Shown one piece after another: positions 8,715-17,669 of a stretch of 64,000 nucleotides of DNA. The first letter of the stretch is position 1. Each line of letters opens with the position of its first letter. The notes beneath the pieces are model-generated. The model was not told where the DNA came from. It did no database searches and was given only the letters and a program-made list of their open reading frames with translations. The position numbers and the translations under genes are program-made. This DNA is from Streptomyces sp. NBC_01498. Its GTDB lineage: Bacteria; Actinomycetota; Actinomycetes; Streptomycetales; Streptomycetaceae. The stretch spans positions 4,278,001-4,342,000 of the forward strand of contig NZ_CP109598.1 in NCBI RefSeq assembly GCF_036327775.1, read 5' to 3'.

Positions 8715-9898
8715 GAGTCCTGCACATCATCACCGGTCTCGGCATCGGCGGCGCGGAACAGCAACTACGGCTCCTGCTAGGCCAGTTGCCCACCGACAGC
8801 GCCGTCGTCACACTCACCAACCCGGGCGCCGTCGCCCGCGGCATCACCGCCGACGGCTTCCCCGTCACCGACCTCGCCATGAGCGGCAACCGCGACCTCG
8901 GCGCGCTGCCCCGGCTGACCCGGCTCATCAGGGACGGCCGGTACGACCTGGTCCACACCCACCTCTACCGCGCCTGCGTGTACGGCCGCCTCGCCGCCCG
9001 GCTCGCGGGCGTACGCACCGTCGTCGCCACCGAACACTCCCTGGGCGCCCACCGGATCGAGGGCCGACCGCTGACCGCCGGGACCCGCGCCCTCTACCTC
9101 GGCAGCGAACGCCTCGGCACCGCGACCGTCGCCGTCTCCACCACCGTCGCGCACCGGCTGCGCCGCTGGGGTGTGCCCCGCGACCGTATCCACGTCGTCC
9201 CCAACGGCATCGACGTGCCGCGCTTCGCCTTCGACGAGACCGTCCGGAACAAGGCGCGGGCCGAACTCGGCCTGCCCGCAGACGCGTTCGTGGTCGGCGG
9301 CGTCGGCAGGCTCAGCCCCGGCAAACGCTTCGACATCCTCGTTCGGGCCGTCGCCGCCCGCCCCGGTGCCCGGCTCCTGCTCGTCGGCGAAGGACCGGAG
9401 GGCGACCGACTGCGTTCCCTGGCGGGGGAGTTGGGCGCCGCCGACCGCGTACTGCTCCACGGCGCGTGCGAGGACCCGCCCCCCGACCCCGCCGCCGGTC
9501 CCGACCTGCCGTCCCTGTTCGCCGCCATGGACCTCTTCGTCTCCGTCTCCGAGGACGAGGCGTTCGGGCTCGCCGTGGTCGAGGCACTGGCCGCCGGACT
9601 GCCCGTCCTGCACGTCGCCTGCCCCGCCCTGACCGACCTGCCCCCGGACGCCGCGCCCGGAGCACGCCAGATCGGCGGGACGGTCACCGAACTCGTCGCC
9701 GAACTGGCCGCGCACCAAGGGCGGTTCACCGCCGGGGACGGCCCCCGCCGACTGCCGGTGCCGCCCGCCGCGCGCCACTACGACATCTCCCGCAGCGCCG
9801 AACAGCTCATGTCCGTCTACGACCACGCCCTGCGCCGGAACGGCGGCCCCTCCGGGCGCCCAGGCCCTCTCCGCCGCCCGGCAACCCCCGAGGAGTGA
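8711..9898 (+). CDS. GT4-family glycosyltransferase, second in exopolysaccharide operon
   Basis: A 395-residue GT-B glycosyltransferase. The ATG at 8711 opens MRVLHIITGLGIGGAEQQL, the usual GT4 N-terminus with the Gly-rich nucleotide-sugar loop. Further motifs are DLVHTHLYRACVYGRL, VVPNGID near 165, VGRLSPGKRFDIL near 205, and EDEAFGLAVVEALAAGLPVL near 290, with the acidic EX7E-type pair. It overlaps the deacetylase stop by 4 nt, so the two are coupled. It probably adds a second sugar to the repeat unit; donor and acceptor are unknown. Confidence 0.88.
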   Translation: MRVLHIITGLGIGGAEQQLRLLLGQLPTDSAVVTLTNPGAVARGITADGFPVTDLAMSGNRDLGALPRLTRLIRDGRYDLVHTHLYRACVYGRLAARLAGVRTVVATEHSLGAHRIEGRPLTAGTRALYLGSERLGTATVAVSTTVAHRLRRWGVPRDRIHVVPNGIDVPRFAFDETVRNKARAELGLPADAFVVGGVGRLSPGKRFDILVRAVAARPGARLLLVGEGPEGDRLRSLAGELGAADRVLLHGACEDPPPDPAAGPDLPSLFAAMDLFVSVSEDEAFGLAVVEALAAGLPVLHVACPALTDLPPDAAPGARQIGGTVTELVAELAAHQGRFTAGDGPRRLPVPPAARHYDISRSAEQLMSVYDHALRRNGGPSGRPGPLRRPATPEE

Positions 9899-9905
9899 GT
9901 TCCCG

Positions 9906-10631
9906 ATGACCACGACCGAGACCAACACCGAGACCGACACCGAGACCCCGGCGAACACCGGGACCGCGACCGGGGAGGACCACGAGGGCACGCGCGCGGG
10001 CAAGCGCCCCGGCCGCGTCCGGTCCCGGCGGAAAGCCGTGCCCGGCTGGTGGATCGTGCCCCTCGCCGTCCTGATCGGGGCGCTCGCGGGCGGCGCGTAC
10101 GGACAGCTCCGCCCCCCGCGGTACTCCGCCACCAGCTACGTCCTCGTCGTCCCCACCGACAAGGCCGACCCGGCCGCCGCGCTCGGCTTCGCGCAGGCGT
10201 ACGGGCGGGTCGCCTCCCAGGTCGCCGCCACGGGCGACGCCCAGGTCTGGGCCGGGGTCTCCGCGAAGGTCCTCAAGGAGAGCGTCACCGCCGCCACCTC
10301 GCCCGACGCCCCGATGATCTCGGTGACGGCCGTCTCCCGCCGCCCGCGGACGGCCGTCGGCATGGCCGACGGCGTCGCCCGCTCGCTGGTGCTCAACGGC
10401 ACGCAGATGCAGGGCAGTACGAACGTCCGGGTCGTCCAGTTCTCCCGCGCCGTCCGGCCCACCAGCCCCGTGTCGGTCTCCCCGCCGGTGGCCGCGCTCG
10501 TCGGCGCCGCCGGTGGCGGACTCCTCGGCGGACTCGTCCTGCTGGTCCGCCCCCGGCGGCGGACCGCCGAGATCCGCGCCTGCGTCCCCGCTCCCGCGCC
10601 GGCACCCGGGCCACAGACGGAACGCGTGTGA
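9906..10631 (+). CDS. Wzz-like chain-length/exopolysaccharide co-polymerase without kinase domain
   Basis: A 241-residue protein with two membrane segments (about 48-66 and 195-217) bracketing an extracytoplasmic domain. This is the topology of Wzz/Wzc co-polymerases, which set polysaccharide chain length. The N-terminal 45 residues are Thr/Glu-rich then basic. The PRYSATSYVLV stretch after the first helix matches the Wzz beta-strand entry. A Pro sits in the second helix region (PTSPVSVSPP). The C-terminus is short and lacks Walker motifs and a Tyr cluster, so the BY-kinase part is absent and no separate kinase gene is in this operon. The ATG at 9906 lies 7 nt after the upstream stop, with GGAG upstream. 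Confidence 0.75.
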   Translation: MTTTETNTETDTETPANTGTATGEDHEGTRAGKRPGRVRSRRKAVPGWWIVPLAVLIGALAGGAYGQLRPPRYSATSYVLVVPTDKADPAAALGFAQAYGRVASQVAATGDAQVWAGVSAKVLKESVTAATSPDAPMISVTAVSRRPRTAVGMADGVARSLVLNGTQMQGSTNVRVVQFSRAVRPTSPVSVSPPVAALVGAAGGGLLGGLVLLVRPRRRTAEIRACVPAPAPAPGPQTERV

Positions 10632-11839
10632 TGGCGACGGAATCGGCCACCGAGCACCCCGGGTCCCGCCGGCGGACCCGCCCCGCGTCCGTCCGCCGGG
10701 CCGCCCCGGCCGCCCTCACCTCCGACATCTGCCACGACCCCGGCCGGTTCGGCGCGCTCGCCGCCGAATGGACCGCGCTCCACCGCCGTACCTCCGCCGC
10801 CACCCCCTTCCAGAGCCACGCCTGGCTCCACTCCTGGTGGCTGTCGTACGGCACACCCGGCCGGCTCCGTGTGGTCCTGGTCCGCCGGGGCGGGGCGCTC
10901 GTCGCCGCCGCCCCGCTGATGCTGGCCCGCCGTCCGCTCCCCGCGCTCGTCCCGCTCGGCGGCACCATCTCCGACTTCTCCGACGTCCTGCTCGACGACG
11001 AGCACGCCGACAGCGCGGCGCGGGCCCTGGCCCGTGCCCTGGCCACCGCCGCGCGCTCCGCCGTCATCGACCTGCGCGAGGTACGGCCCGGAGCCGCCGC
11101 CGAACGCGTCTACCACTGCTGGGACGGCCCCCGCGACCGACTCGACGACTCGCTCTGCCTGGAACTGCCCGCCGTTCCCATGGACCGCCTGCTCGCCCGG
11201 CTCCCGTCGTCCCGCGCCCAGCGCGCCCGCGCCAAGATCCGCAAGATCGACTCGCTCGGCATCGAGGAACGCCTTGTGCCCGGCGAGGAGATCCCCACCG
11301 CCGTCGCCCGCCTCCTCCAGTTGCACCGGCTCCAGTGGCAGGGCCGCGGCGTCACCCCCGAACACCTCAGCGCCCGCTTCGCGGACCATCTGGCCCGCGC
11401 GGTACGGGCCATGGCCGCCTCCGGTGACGCGGCCGTCACCGAATTCCGGCTGGCCGGCGAGGTGGTGGCCGCCGATCTCACCCTGATGTCCGGGAGCCTC
11501 GCGGGCGGCTATCTGTACGGCGCCGACCCGATACTGCGCGAGCGGAAGATCGACGTCGCCACGATGCTGCTGCGCGGGAGCGCCCGGCGGATCAGCGCCG
11601 ACGGGCGTACGACGCTGAGCATGCTGCGGGGCAACGAGCCGTACAAGCACCACTGGCGCCCCGAGGCCGTCCACAACCAGCGGCTGCTGCTGGCGCGCGG
11701 CCGGCTGGCCCCCGCGCTGCGGCTGATCGCCGCCCACGCCACCGCCCGGAACCGGGCCGCCGTGCTCGTCAACGAGCGGCTGCCGGTGATGAAGGCGGGC
11801 CTGGCGAGGCGGACCCGCCGCGGCGACGGCAAGGGATGA
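10631..11839 (+). CDS. FemAB/CelD-like GNAT acyltransferase (COG5653 type)
   Basis: About 402 residues, beginning at the ATG that overlaps the previous stop (GTGATG). It belongs to the double-GNAT group related to CelD/BcsL and FemAB. Marks are TPFQSHAWLHSWW near residue 50, GGTISDFSDVLLDD near 110, and the C-terminal GNAT half with AVTEFRLAGEVVAADL and GGYLYGADP. These enzymes transfer acyl or aminoacyl groups and are frequent in bacterial polysaccharide clusters, so acylation of the secreted polymer is the likely job. It is the last gene of the eight-gene operon; a 93-bp gap separates it from the convergent GH26-like gene. Confidence 0.75.
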   Translation: MATESATEHPGSRRRTRPASVRRAAPAALTSDICHDPGRFGALAAEWTALHRRTSAATPFQSHAWLHSWWLSYGTPGRLRVVLVRRGGALVAAAPLMLARRPLPALVPLGGTISDFSDVLLDDEHADSAARALARALATAARSAVIDLREVRPGAAAERVYHCWDGPRDRLDDSLCLELPAVPMDRLLARLPSSRAQRARAKIRKIDSLGIEERLVPGEEIPTAVARLLQLHRLQWQGRGVTPEHLSARFADHLARAVRAMAASGDAAVTEFRLAGEVVAADLTLMSGSLAGGYLYGADPILRERKIDVATMLLRGSARRISADGRTTLSMLRGNEPYKHHWRPEAVHNQRLLLARGRLAPALRLIAAHATARNRAAVLVNERLPVMKAGLARRTRRGDGKG

Positions 11840-11932
11840 GGCCCGACAGGGCGGACCCGGCCGCGCCGTGCCCCGCCCCCGCCCCGGCCGCCGCCGTGCC
11901 GCCGCGATGACCGGCCGTGCCACGACGGGCCG

Positions 11933-13210
11933 TCAGGACAGCCGGCGCCGCCAGTCCTCGAAGGCCAGACAGACCCTCTTCCCGAGGAGCGCCTCGATCC
12001 ACGAACTCAGATTCAGCGCGGCGCAGTCGTCCGGGGCCTCGGGCTCCGCCGGTTCACCGGGCTCCAGCGGGTCACCCGGCTCCGGCTCCGGTTCGGGCTT
12101 GGGCGCGGGTTCGGTGACGGGGTCGGGCACGGGGGTGACCGGGTCGCTCGGCTCCGGCTCCGGCTCCACGGGCACGCTCGGCTCCGGCTCCGGCTCGGGC
12201 CGGGGCTCCGGCGTCCGCCCGTACAGCGTTGAACGGAACACGTCCGACGACCGCGGATTCTCCTCGCACTGCCACACACCGTGCGGGCAGTAATCCGTGA
12301 GCGTGTGATAGAGCGGCCGGTGTTCCTCGATCCATTCGAGCATCCCCCGCATGTACGCGGGATTGTCGCCGTTACGGAAGAGGCCCCACTCCGGATAGGA
12401 GATCACCTTTCCATGCTCAGCCGCGAATTCCACATGGTGCCGGAGCCCGAACGGCTCGTTCACCTGCTCCTCGAACGTCCGTCCGGGCGGCTGGTCGTAG
12501 GAGTCCATTCCCATGATGTCCACGACGTCGTCGCCCGGATAGCACTCGGTCCAGGCAATGGCGTCCCGGCCCCGGTTGGGCGCGAAATCGAAACGGAATT
12601 CCTGGCCGGGCACCGCGCGCATGGTGCGGACGATCCGCTTCCAGTACGCCTTCCACGCGCGCGGGTCGGGCCCGCAGCGATGGGTGTACGTGGTGCCGTT
12701 CATCTCCCAGCCGAGGACGATCACCGTGTCCGGCACCCCGAGCGCGACCAGCCGCTCCGCCAGGACCTCGAAGTGCCGGTCGTACGCGCCGCGCGCGCCC
12801 CGGCGCAGCTCCCGGCGGACGAGATGGTCGCGCACCCGCTCCTCGTTGCGCTCCAGCATCGGCACGTTGAGCACGAACATCCGGTCCGCTCGGGCCTTGC
12901 GCCACTCCGCCCAGTCCCCGAGGAAACTCGGGGCGCCCTCGATGTTGGACCACACGTCGCCCGGCAGGTACGTGTGCCCGACCCGCAGCTCCGTACCGCC
13001 CAGCCATCGCTGCATACCGGCGATCCGGCGCACGCCGTCGGCGCCGTAGTCGAGGTACGCGCCGACCGCCGGTGAGGCCACCTCCGGCCGTCCGGGAGCC
13101 GGGGGACCGGCGGCGTGACTGGCGATCGGCAGCACGGAACCCGAGACGAGGAGACCGGCCGTGACGGCACCCACGTACGTACTGATGAGCCGTCGACGTC
13201 GCTGGGACAT
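11933..13210 (-). CDS. Secreted GH26-like glycoside hydrolase with Pro/Glu linker and two-Cys C-terminus
   Basis: A 425-residue exported protein. Signal peptide: basic MSQRRRR start, hydrophobic core, cleavage near residue 34. The GH26-like (mannanase/endoglucanase) TIM-barrel covers about 45-330. GWEMNG supplies the probable acid/base Glu169 and SYPEWG the probable nucleophile Glu274, the spacing expected in clan GH-A. Residues ~332-400 form a PEPEPEP-type linker. The last ~30 residues hold two Cys (DDC...RVC) and may be a small disulphide-bonded surface-binding element. It lies between the exopolysaccharide operon and the chaplins, pointing inward, so trimming or release of that polysaccharide is a reasonable inference. 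It is divergent from the ATP-grasp gene. Confidence 0.82.
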   Translation of the reverse strand: MSQRRRRLISTYVGAVTAGLLVSGSVLPIASHAAGPPAPGRPEVASPAVGAYLDYGADGVRRIAGMQRWLGGTELRVGHTYLPGDVWSNIEGAPSFLGDWAEWRKARADRMFVLNVPMLERNEERVRDHLVRRELRRGARGAYDRHFEVLAERLVALGVPDTVIVLGWEMNGTTYTHRCGPDPRAWKAYWKRIVRTMRAVPGQEFRFDFAPNRGRDAIAWTECYPGDDVVDIMGMDSYDQPPGRTFEEQVNEPFGLRHHVEFAAEHGKVISYPEWGLFRNGDNPAYMRGMLEWIEEHRPLYHTLTDYCPHGVWQCEENPRSSDVFRSTLYGRTPEPRPEPEPEPSVPVEPEPEPSDPVTPVPDPVTEPAPKPEPEPEPGDPLEPGEPAEPEAPDDCAALNLSSWIEALLGKRVCLAFEDWRRRLS

Positions 13211-13410
13211 GGGTGCTCCTCATGAAAGGGACGCGTCTCGCGGCCACGCCGGACACGCCGACGCCGAACGCGTACGCACGCTTCGCACGGGACTCCGCAC
13301 GTGCCTCAAAAGTATTTCTTGCAATCCGATCGGGATTCCGGTCGGACGTTTCGCTGGACCGTTCGTGAATTTCATCCCCCGCATGGGTCATCGAGAATGA
13401 AGGACACCCC

Positions 13411-14751
13411 GTGGCGAGCTTTGACATCAGCGTCCCGGCCGTGCTCGTACGGCTCGACCGGAATCCGTTCCATCACGGAACCCTCGGCGCCGTCAGATCC
13501 CTCGGCCGGGCCGGAATCACGGTGCACGCGGTCATCGAGTCGGTGGACAGCCCGGTCGCCGCGTCCCGCTATCTGCGCGGCGCGCACCGGCGGCCCGACG
13601 GGGCCTCGGCGGACGCCCTGCACGAGCTGCTGCTGCGGATCTCGGAGCGGCTCGGCGTCCCCGCCGTCCTCGTCCCCCTGGACGATCTGAGCGCGATCGT
13701 GGTCGCCCGCCTCCGGACCCGGCTGACGGGCCGCTACCTGCTGCCCGCACAGCCACCGGACCTGCCCGAGCGCGTCGCCGACAAGGCGGAACTCGCCGCG
13801 CTCTGCGCCACGCTGGGGCTGCCCCATCCCCGCACGGCCGTCCCCGGCGACGGCGAGGAGGCCGCCCGCGCGGCGGGCGCGCTCGGGCTGCCCGCGGTCG
13901 CCAAGTGGAGCCGGCCCTGGCTGCTGCCGGAGGGCTCCGGGCTGCGCAGCACCGTCGTGGTGCGCTCGCGGCGCGAGGCCAGGGAGCTGTTCGGCCGCAG
14001 CCCCGAGGCGGGGAGCCGGCTGCTGCTCCAGGAACGGCTGCCGCCGGGGCGCGGTCTCGACTGGTTCTTCCACGGCTACTGCGGCGGTGACGGCACGCTC
14101 CTGGTGCGCGCCGCCGGGCGCAAGGAACGGGCCTGGCCGGCCGGGGCCGGGCTGACGGCCGTGGGCCGCTGGCTGCCCAACCCCGCCGTGGAGCGGCTGG
14201 CGGGCCAGGTGGTCGCCGCGCTCGGCTACCGGGGCATCCTCGATCTCGACTTCCGGCTCGACACCGCCACCGGCGCGTACCACCTGCTGGACTTCAACCC
14301 GCGCCCCGGCGCCCAGTTCCGCCTCTTCACCGACCCGTCGGGCACGGACGTCGTACGGGCACTGCATCTGGACCTCACCGGTCGCCCCGTCCCGGCCCCG
14401 GTCCCCGCGCACGGCCGGACGTTCGTGGTGGAGAACTACGCGCTGCTGTCCGCCCTGTCCTCGCTCTCCGCGCCCCCTCGGAGCGGGCGCGGAGGCCCAC
14501 GGTACGAGCGCCGGCGGACCCGGTCGGCGGGCACGGAGACGGCGTGGTTCGCGCGGGACGACCCCCGGCCCGCGTACGCCATGAGCCGCGCCTGGCTGGT
14601 GCGCGCGGCACGCGGCGGCGCCCAGATGCTGCTGCCCCGGCCGCGCGCCGGACCGGCCGGGGCCGGCCGGGCACCCCGCTCACCGCTGTCCCCGCTCCCC
14701 GCGCGACGCCGTGCCCCGGACAGCGCGCCGGACGGCACCACCTCCCGCTGA
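13411..14751 (+). CDS. ATP-grasp domain protein (carboxylate-amine ligase-like)
   Basis: A 446-residue cytoplasmic protein starting at GTG 13411, with AAGGA 6 nt upstream. The N-terminal part (PAVLVRLDRNPFHHGTLGAVRSLG) resembles the D-aspartate ligase/ATP-grasp 'MurD-like' group. KAELAALCATLGLPHPRT and AVAKWSRPW in the middle supply the ATP-grasp lysines. The C-terminal metal site appears as GILDLDFRLD...HLLDFNPRPGAQFRLF (Asp/Asn-Pro-Arg). Such enzymes make peptide-like bonds or ligate amino acids to carboxylates. The ~90 C-terminal residues are Arg/Pro-rich and probably unstructured. It is followed 60 bp later by a flavoprotein on the same strand, perhaps one transcript. The substrate is unknown; modification of the adjacent polysaccharide or of a peptide is possible. 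Confidence 0.72.
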   Translation: MASFDISVPAVLVRLDRNPFHHGTLGAVRSLGRAGITVHAVIESVDSPVAASRYLRGAHRRPDGASADALHELLLRISERLGVPAVLVPLDDLSAIVVARLRTRLTGRYLLPAQPPDLPERVADKAELAALCATLGLPHPRTAVPGDGEEAARAAGALGLPAVAKWSRPWLLPEGSGLRSTVVVRSRREARELFGRSPEAGSRLLLQERLPPGRGLDWFFHGYCGGDGTLLVRAAGRKERAWPAGAGLTAVGRWLPNPAVERLAGQVVAALGYRGILDLDFRLDTATGAYHLLDFNPRPGAQFRLFTDPSGTDVVRALHLDLTGRPVPAPVPAHGRTFVVENYALLSALSSLSAPPRSGRGGPRYERRRTRSAGTETAWFARDDPRPAYAMSRAWLVRAARGGAQMLLPRPRAGPAGAGRAPRSPLSPLPARRRAPDSAPDGTTSR

Positions 14752-14811
14752 CCTACGCCGGTCCGCACGGCCGGCAGACCCTCCAGAACCGCGAAAGAAC
14801 GGCGAACTCGT

Positions 14812-16092
14812 ATGCAGGACTTGGTAGTTGTGGGTGCCGGCCCCTACGGGCTGTCCATCGCCTCGCACGCGGCGGCGGCCGGCCTCCGGGCACGGGTGTT
14901 CGGCAGACCGATGGCGGCCTGGCGCGACGGCATGCCCCCCGGCATGTTCCTCAAGTCGGAGCCGTGGGCGTCGAACCTGTCCGACCCGAAGGGCGCGTAC
15001 GGTCTGGCCGCCTACGCGGCGACCCGGGGCGTCCGGGCCCGGCACGGCGTCCCGCTGCCGGTCGGCTTCTTCGCCGCGTACGGCCTCTGGTTCGCCGAAC
15101 GGGCCGCGCCCCCGGTGGAGGAACGGACCGTCACCGCCGTCCGGCCGCGCGCCGGGGGCGGCTTCGAGGTCACCGCCGACGACGGGGCGGGCGGCGCCGG
15201 GGAGACGTTCCTCGCCCGCACGGTGGTGCTGGCCGTCGGTGTCCGGCCGTTCGGCGACATCCCCGCCCCGCTGCGCGGCCTCCCGCCCGAGCGGGTGTCA
15301 CACAGCACCGGCCACGCGGACCTGACGCGCTTCAAGGGCATGGACGTGACGGTGGTCGGGGCGGGCCAGGCCGCGCTGGAGACCGCGACGCTCCTCGCCG
15401 AACAGGGCACGGCGGTACGGGTGGTGGCCCGCTCCCGGCACATCGACTGGAACACCCTCCCGCCCCCGCTGGACCGGCCCTTCGGCGAGGCGGCCCGCGC
15501 CCCGCACACCGGCCTCGGCTGCGGCTGGCGGAACTGGCTCTACGCGCGCACCCCCGGCCTCTTCCACCGGCTGCCCGCCCCGACCCGGTCCCGGGTCTTC
15601 ACCTCGGCGCTGGGCCCGGCCGGGGCCTGGTGGCTGCGGGAGCGGTTCGAGCGGACCGTGGGGGAGGTGCGGCTCGGCGAGCGTGTGGCCGCCGCGTCCC
15701 CGGCGGGCGGACGCCTCCGGCTCGACCTGGTCTCCGCCCGGGGCCCGGTGGGCGCGGTCACCACCGACCATGTGATCGCCGCCACCGGCTTCACACCCGG
15801 TCTGGAACGGCTGCCGCTGCTGGACGAGCGGCTGCGGCGGAGCCTGCGCACGGTGGGCGCGAGCGGCGCCCCCGAGACGGACGGGGTCTTCGAGACCTCG
15901 CACCCCGGCCTGTTCGTGGTGGGTCTGCTGAGCGCGCCGTCGTTCGGCCCGTCGATGCGTTTCGTGTACGGCGCGACGTACACGGCGGGGCGGGTGGTGC
16001 GCGGCGTACGGCACCGGCTGGGCACGGGCTCCCGGTTCGCGGCGGCGGGGGAGCCGCGCGAGCCGCTGCCGGCCGGGACGGAGGGCTTCTGA
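14812..16092 (+). CDS. FAD/NAD(P)-dependent oxidoreductase (lysine/ornithine monooxygenase-like fold)
   Basis: A 426-residue two-dinucleotide-binding-domain flavoprotein. The FAD-binding VVGAGPYGLSIASHA lies at residues 5-19. A second Rossmann motif, VTVVGAGQAALETATLLAEQG, is near 180. GVRPFGDIP and VIAATGFTP are the family's ATG-type motifs. The sequence FLKSEPWASNLSDP after the first domain is typical of the group annotated as NAD(P)-binding or L-ornithine/lysine N-monooxygenase-like. The actual substrate is not known. A GAAAGAA stretch precedes the ATG. It lies 60 bp downstream of the ATP-grasp gene and is convergent with the long chaplin, with a hairpin between. Confidence 0.8.
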   Translation: MQDLVVVGAGPYGLSIASHAAAAGLRARVFGRPMAAWRDGMPPGMFLKSEPWASNLSDPKGAYGLAAYAATRGVRARHGVPLPVGFFAAYGLWFAERAAPPVEERTVTAVRPRAGGGFEVTADDGAGGAGETFLARTVVLAVGVRPFGDIPAPLRGLPPERVSHSTGHADLTRFKGMDVTVVGAGQAALETATLLAEQGTAVRVVARSRHIDWNTLPPPLDRPFGEAARAPHTGLGCGWRNWLYARTPGLFHRLPAPTRSRVFTSALGPAGAWWLRERFERTVGEVRLGERVAAASPAGGRLRLDLVSARGPVGAVTTDHVIAATGFTPGLERLPLLDERLRRSLRTVGASGAPETDGVFETSHPGLFVVGLLSAPSFGPSMRFVYGATYTAGRVVRGVRHRLGTGSRFAAAGEPREPLPAGTEGF

Positions 16093-16097
16093 CGGAC

Positions 16098-16121
16098 GGC
16101 CACCGGGGTGTCCCGGTGGCC
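16098..16121. terminator. Hairpin terminator between flavoprotein and long chaplin gene
   Basis: A perfect 10-bp stem, GGCCACCGGG and its complement, with a GTGT loop lies 5 nt after the flavoprotein stop. The neighbouring genes are convergent, so it can serve both strands. No U-tract follows, as is common in Streptomyces. Confidence 0.7.
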
Positions 16122-16207
16122 GCCGCGGCTGTCCCCGGTGGCGGCCGGAGGCACCGTACGGGCGTACGGGCGGGTCCGTGCGGCCACCGAGGACGGACCG
16201 GGTCGGC

Positions 16208-17143
16208 TCAGCGGCGCCCGGCGGCGTGGCTGCGGCGGTAGAGGATGCCGCCGCCGATCAGCAGACCGGCGCTCATCGCGGCGGCGGCGAGCAGGTTCGC
16301 GTCCGTGCCCGTCTCGGCCAGCTGCTCGACGACCTCGCCCTCCTCGACGGGGGAGCGCTCCGGCAGCATCGGCTCGTGGCCGCCCGGTACGGTCGGGGGC
16401 TCGACGGTGCGGGGCGGGGTCGACGTCTCCGGCGGGTCGACCGGGGCGGGCGGCAGGACCGGGGCTTCCGGTGTGTCGTCGGAGACGTTCGCGCAGCCGT
16501 TGCCGAAGGCCGGGTTGAGCAGCCCGACGACGTCGACGCTGTTGCCGCAGACGTTCAGCGGGATGTCGAGCGGGGCCTGGAGCAGGTTGCCGGACAGCAG
16601 TCCGGGGGAGTTGGTGGCGGCGCCGGACGCCGACGAGCCTCCGTGGTCCGCCGGGCCGGCCTGGAGCGGCGCGTCCGTCGCGGGGCCGGAACCGGCGTGC
16701 TCGCGGGGCCCCTGGTGCGTCGAACTCGCGTCGTGGTCCCGGCCGTTGCCGTGGTGGTTGTTGCCGGGGTGGTGGTCGTTGTCGTCGACGTGATGGGGCC
16801 GGGACGGTGCGGGCTCGGTGCGCGGGGCGACGGGCCCCGCGCCCTGGGCGGGCCGGTGCGTGCCGGGCGACGACGCCTGGGTGCCGGACGACGTCTGGGC
16901 GCCCGAGACGTTGGCGCAGCTGTTGCCGAAGGCGGGGTTGAGCACACCGACCGGGTCCACCGTGTTGCCGCAGACGTTGACCGGGATCTCGACGGGTGCC
17001 TGGACGCTGTTGCCCGAGAGCAGCCCCGGCGACCCGGCCGCGGTGCCCGCGGCGTCGGTGGCCTGGGCGTATCCACCGGTCATGGCGAACACGCTCGACG
17101 CCGCCGCGGCGGTGAGCAGTCCTTTGCCGATGAGTTCTCGCAT
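16208..17143 (-). CDS. chpA: Long chaplin, sortase-anchored surface protein (ChpA/B/C type)
   Basis: A 311-residue protein. The ATG at 17143 has AGGAGA 6 nt upstream and opens a signal peptide. Two chaplin domains (about 33-78 and 176-220) each carry the SPGLLSGN and NVCGN...NPAFGN.CAN pattern with two cysteines (58/76 and 199/217). Between them is a His/Asp/Asn/Gly-rich linker (about 117-138). The C-terminus has LAETG (275-279), a hydrophobic helix and a basic tail, i.e. a sorting signal of the class used by Streptomyces SrtE sortases. Chaplins form amphipathic amyloid fibrils that make aerial hyphae hydrophobic; long chaplins anchor them to the wall. By gene order with the short chaplin and rodlins it corresponds to chpA. 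Confidence 0.93.
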   Translation of the reverse strand: MRELIGKGLLTAAAASSVFAMTGGYAQATDAAGTAAGSPGLLSGNSVQAPVEIPVNVCGNTVDPVGVLNPAFGNSCANVSGAQTSSGTQASSPGTHRPAQGAGPVAPRTEPAPSRPHHVDDNDHHPGNNHHGNGRDHDASSTHQGPREHAGSGPATDAPLQAGPADHGGSSASGAATNSPGLLSGNLLQAPLDIPLNVCGNSVDVVGLLNPAFGNGCANVSDDTPEAPVLPPAPVDPPETSTPPRTVEPPTVPGGHEPMLPERSPVEEGEVVEQLAETGTDANLLAAAAMSAGLLIGGGILYRRSHAAGRR

Positions 17144-17247
17144 CTGTTCTCCTGATGTCGCCGGTGTGTCGCCGGTGTGTCGGTGTCTCGGTCTGGCGGT
17201 GTGCGGGTGTGCCGGTGTGCCGGTGGGTCGGTGCGGGTCTCGGCCGA

Positions 17248-17291
17248 GGCCGGTCCCGGCGCGCGTATCGCTCACGCGGCCGGGACCGGCC
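17248..17291 (-). terminator. Terminator of the short chaplin gene
   Basis: The arms GGCCGGTCCCGGC (17248-17260) and its perfect complement (17279-17291) are extended inward by a CGCGT/ACGCG pair, leaving a 7-nt loop and one bulged G. It lies about 54 nt beyond the short chaplin stop and separates it from the long chaplin. The rest of 17144-17247 is low-complexity GGTGTGCCGGTGTG-like repeats. Confidence 0.75.
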
Positions 17292-17344
17292 CGGTGCGGG
17301 CGCCCCCGGGGGCGCCGCTGTGCGCCGTGGCGCGCGCCTACGGG

Positions 17345-17578
17345 TCAGGCGTTGACGCAGGTGTTGCCGAAGGCCGGGTTGAGCAGCCCGATCACGTTGA
17401 TGCTGTTGCCGCAGACGTTGATGGGAACGTGCACGGGGATCTGGACGACGTTGCCGGACAGGACGCCGGGGGACCCGACGGCCGCGCCCTGCGCGCCCGC
17501 GTCGGCGACGGCCGGTGACGCGGCACCGACGGCCAGGAGAGCACCGGCGACGAGGGTGGCTGCCTTCTTCGCATTCAT
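17345..17578 (-). CDS. chpD: Short chaplin
   Basis: A 77-residue secreted hydrophobic protein with one chaplin domain. The signal peptide runs to about residue 26 (SPAVA|DAG). The mature domain has GSPGVLSGNVVQ, VPINVCGN with Cys56, and GLLNPAFGNTC with Cys74, the disulphide pair of short chaplins. There is no sorting signal, so it assembles on the surface as amyloid fibres with the other chaplins. GGAAAGGG lies 7 nt before the ATG. It lies directly upstream of the long chaplin on the same strand and beside a rodlin, as chpD does in S. coelicolor. The sequence is also close to ChpF/ChpG-type short chaplins, so the symbol rests on position. Confidence 0.92.
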   Translation of the reverse strand: MNAKKAATLVAGALLAVGAASPAVADAGAQGAAVGSPGVLSGNVVQIPVHVPINVCGNSINVIGLLNPAFGNTCVNA

Positions 17579-17669
17579 GGTGGAGCCCTTTCCGCAACGG
17601 AGGTCGCGCGCACGGCTCTGGCGCCGTGCGAACACGGCTTTCTCAGCCCGCACCGCCGCTGCTGGATCT

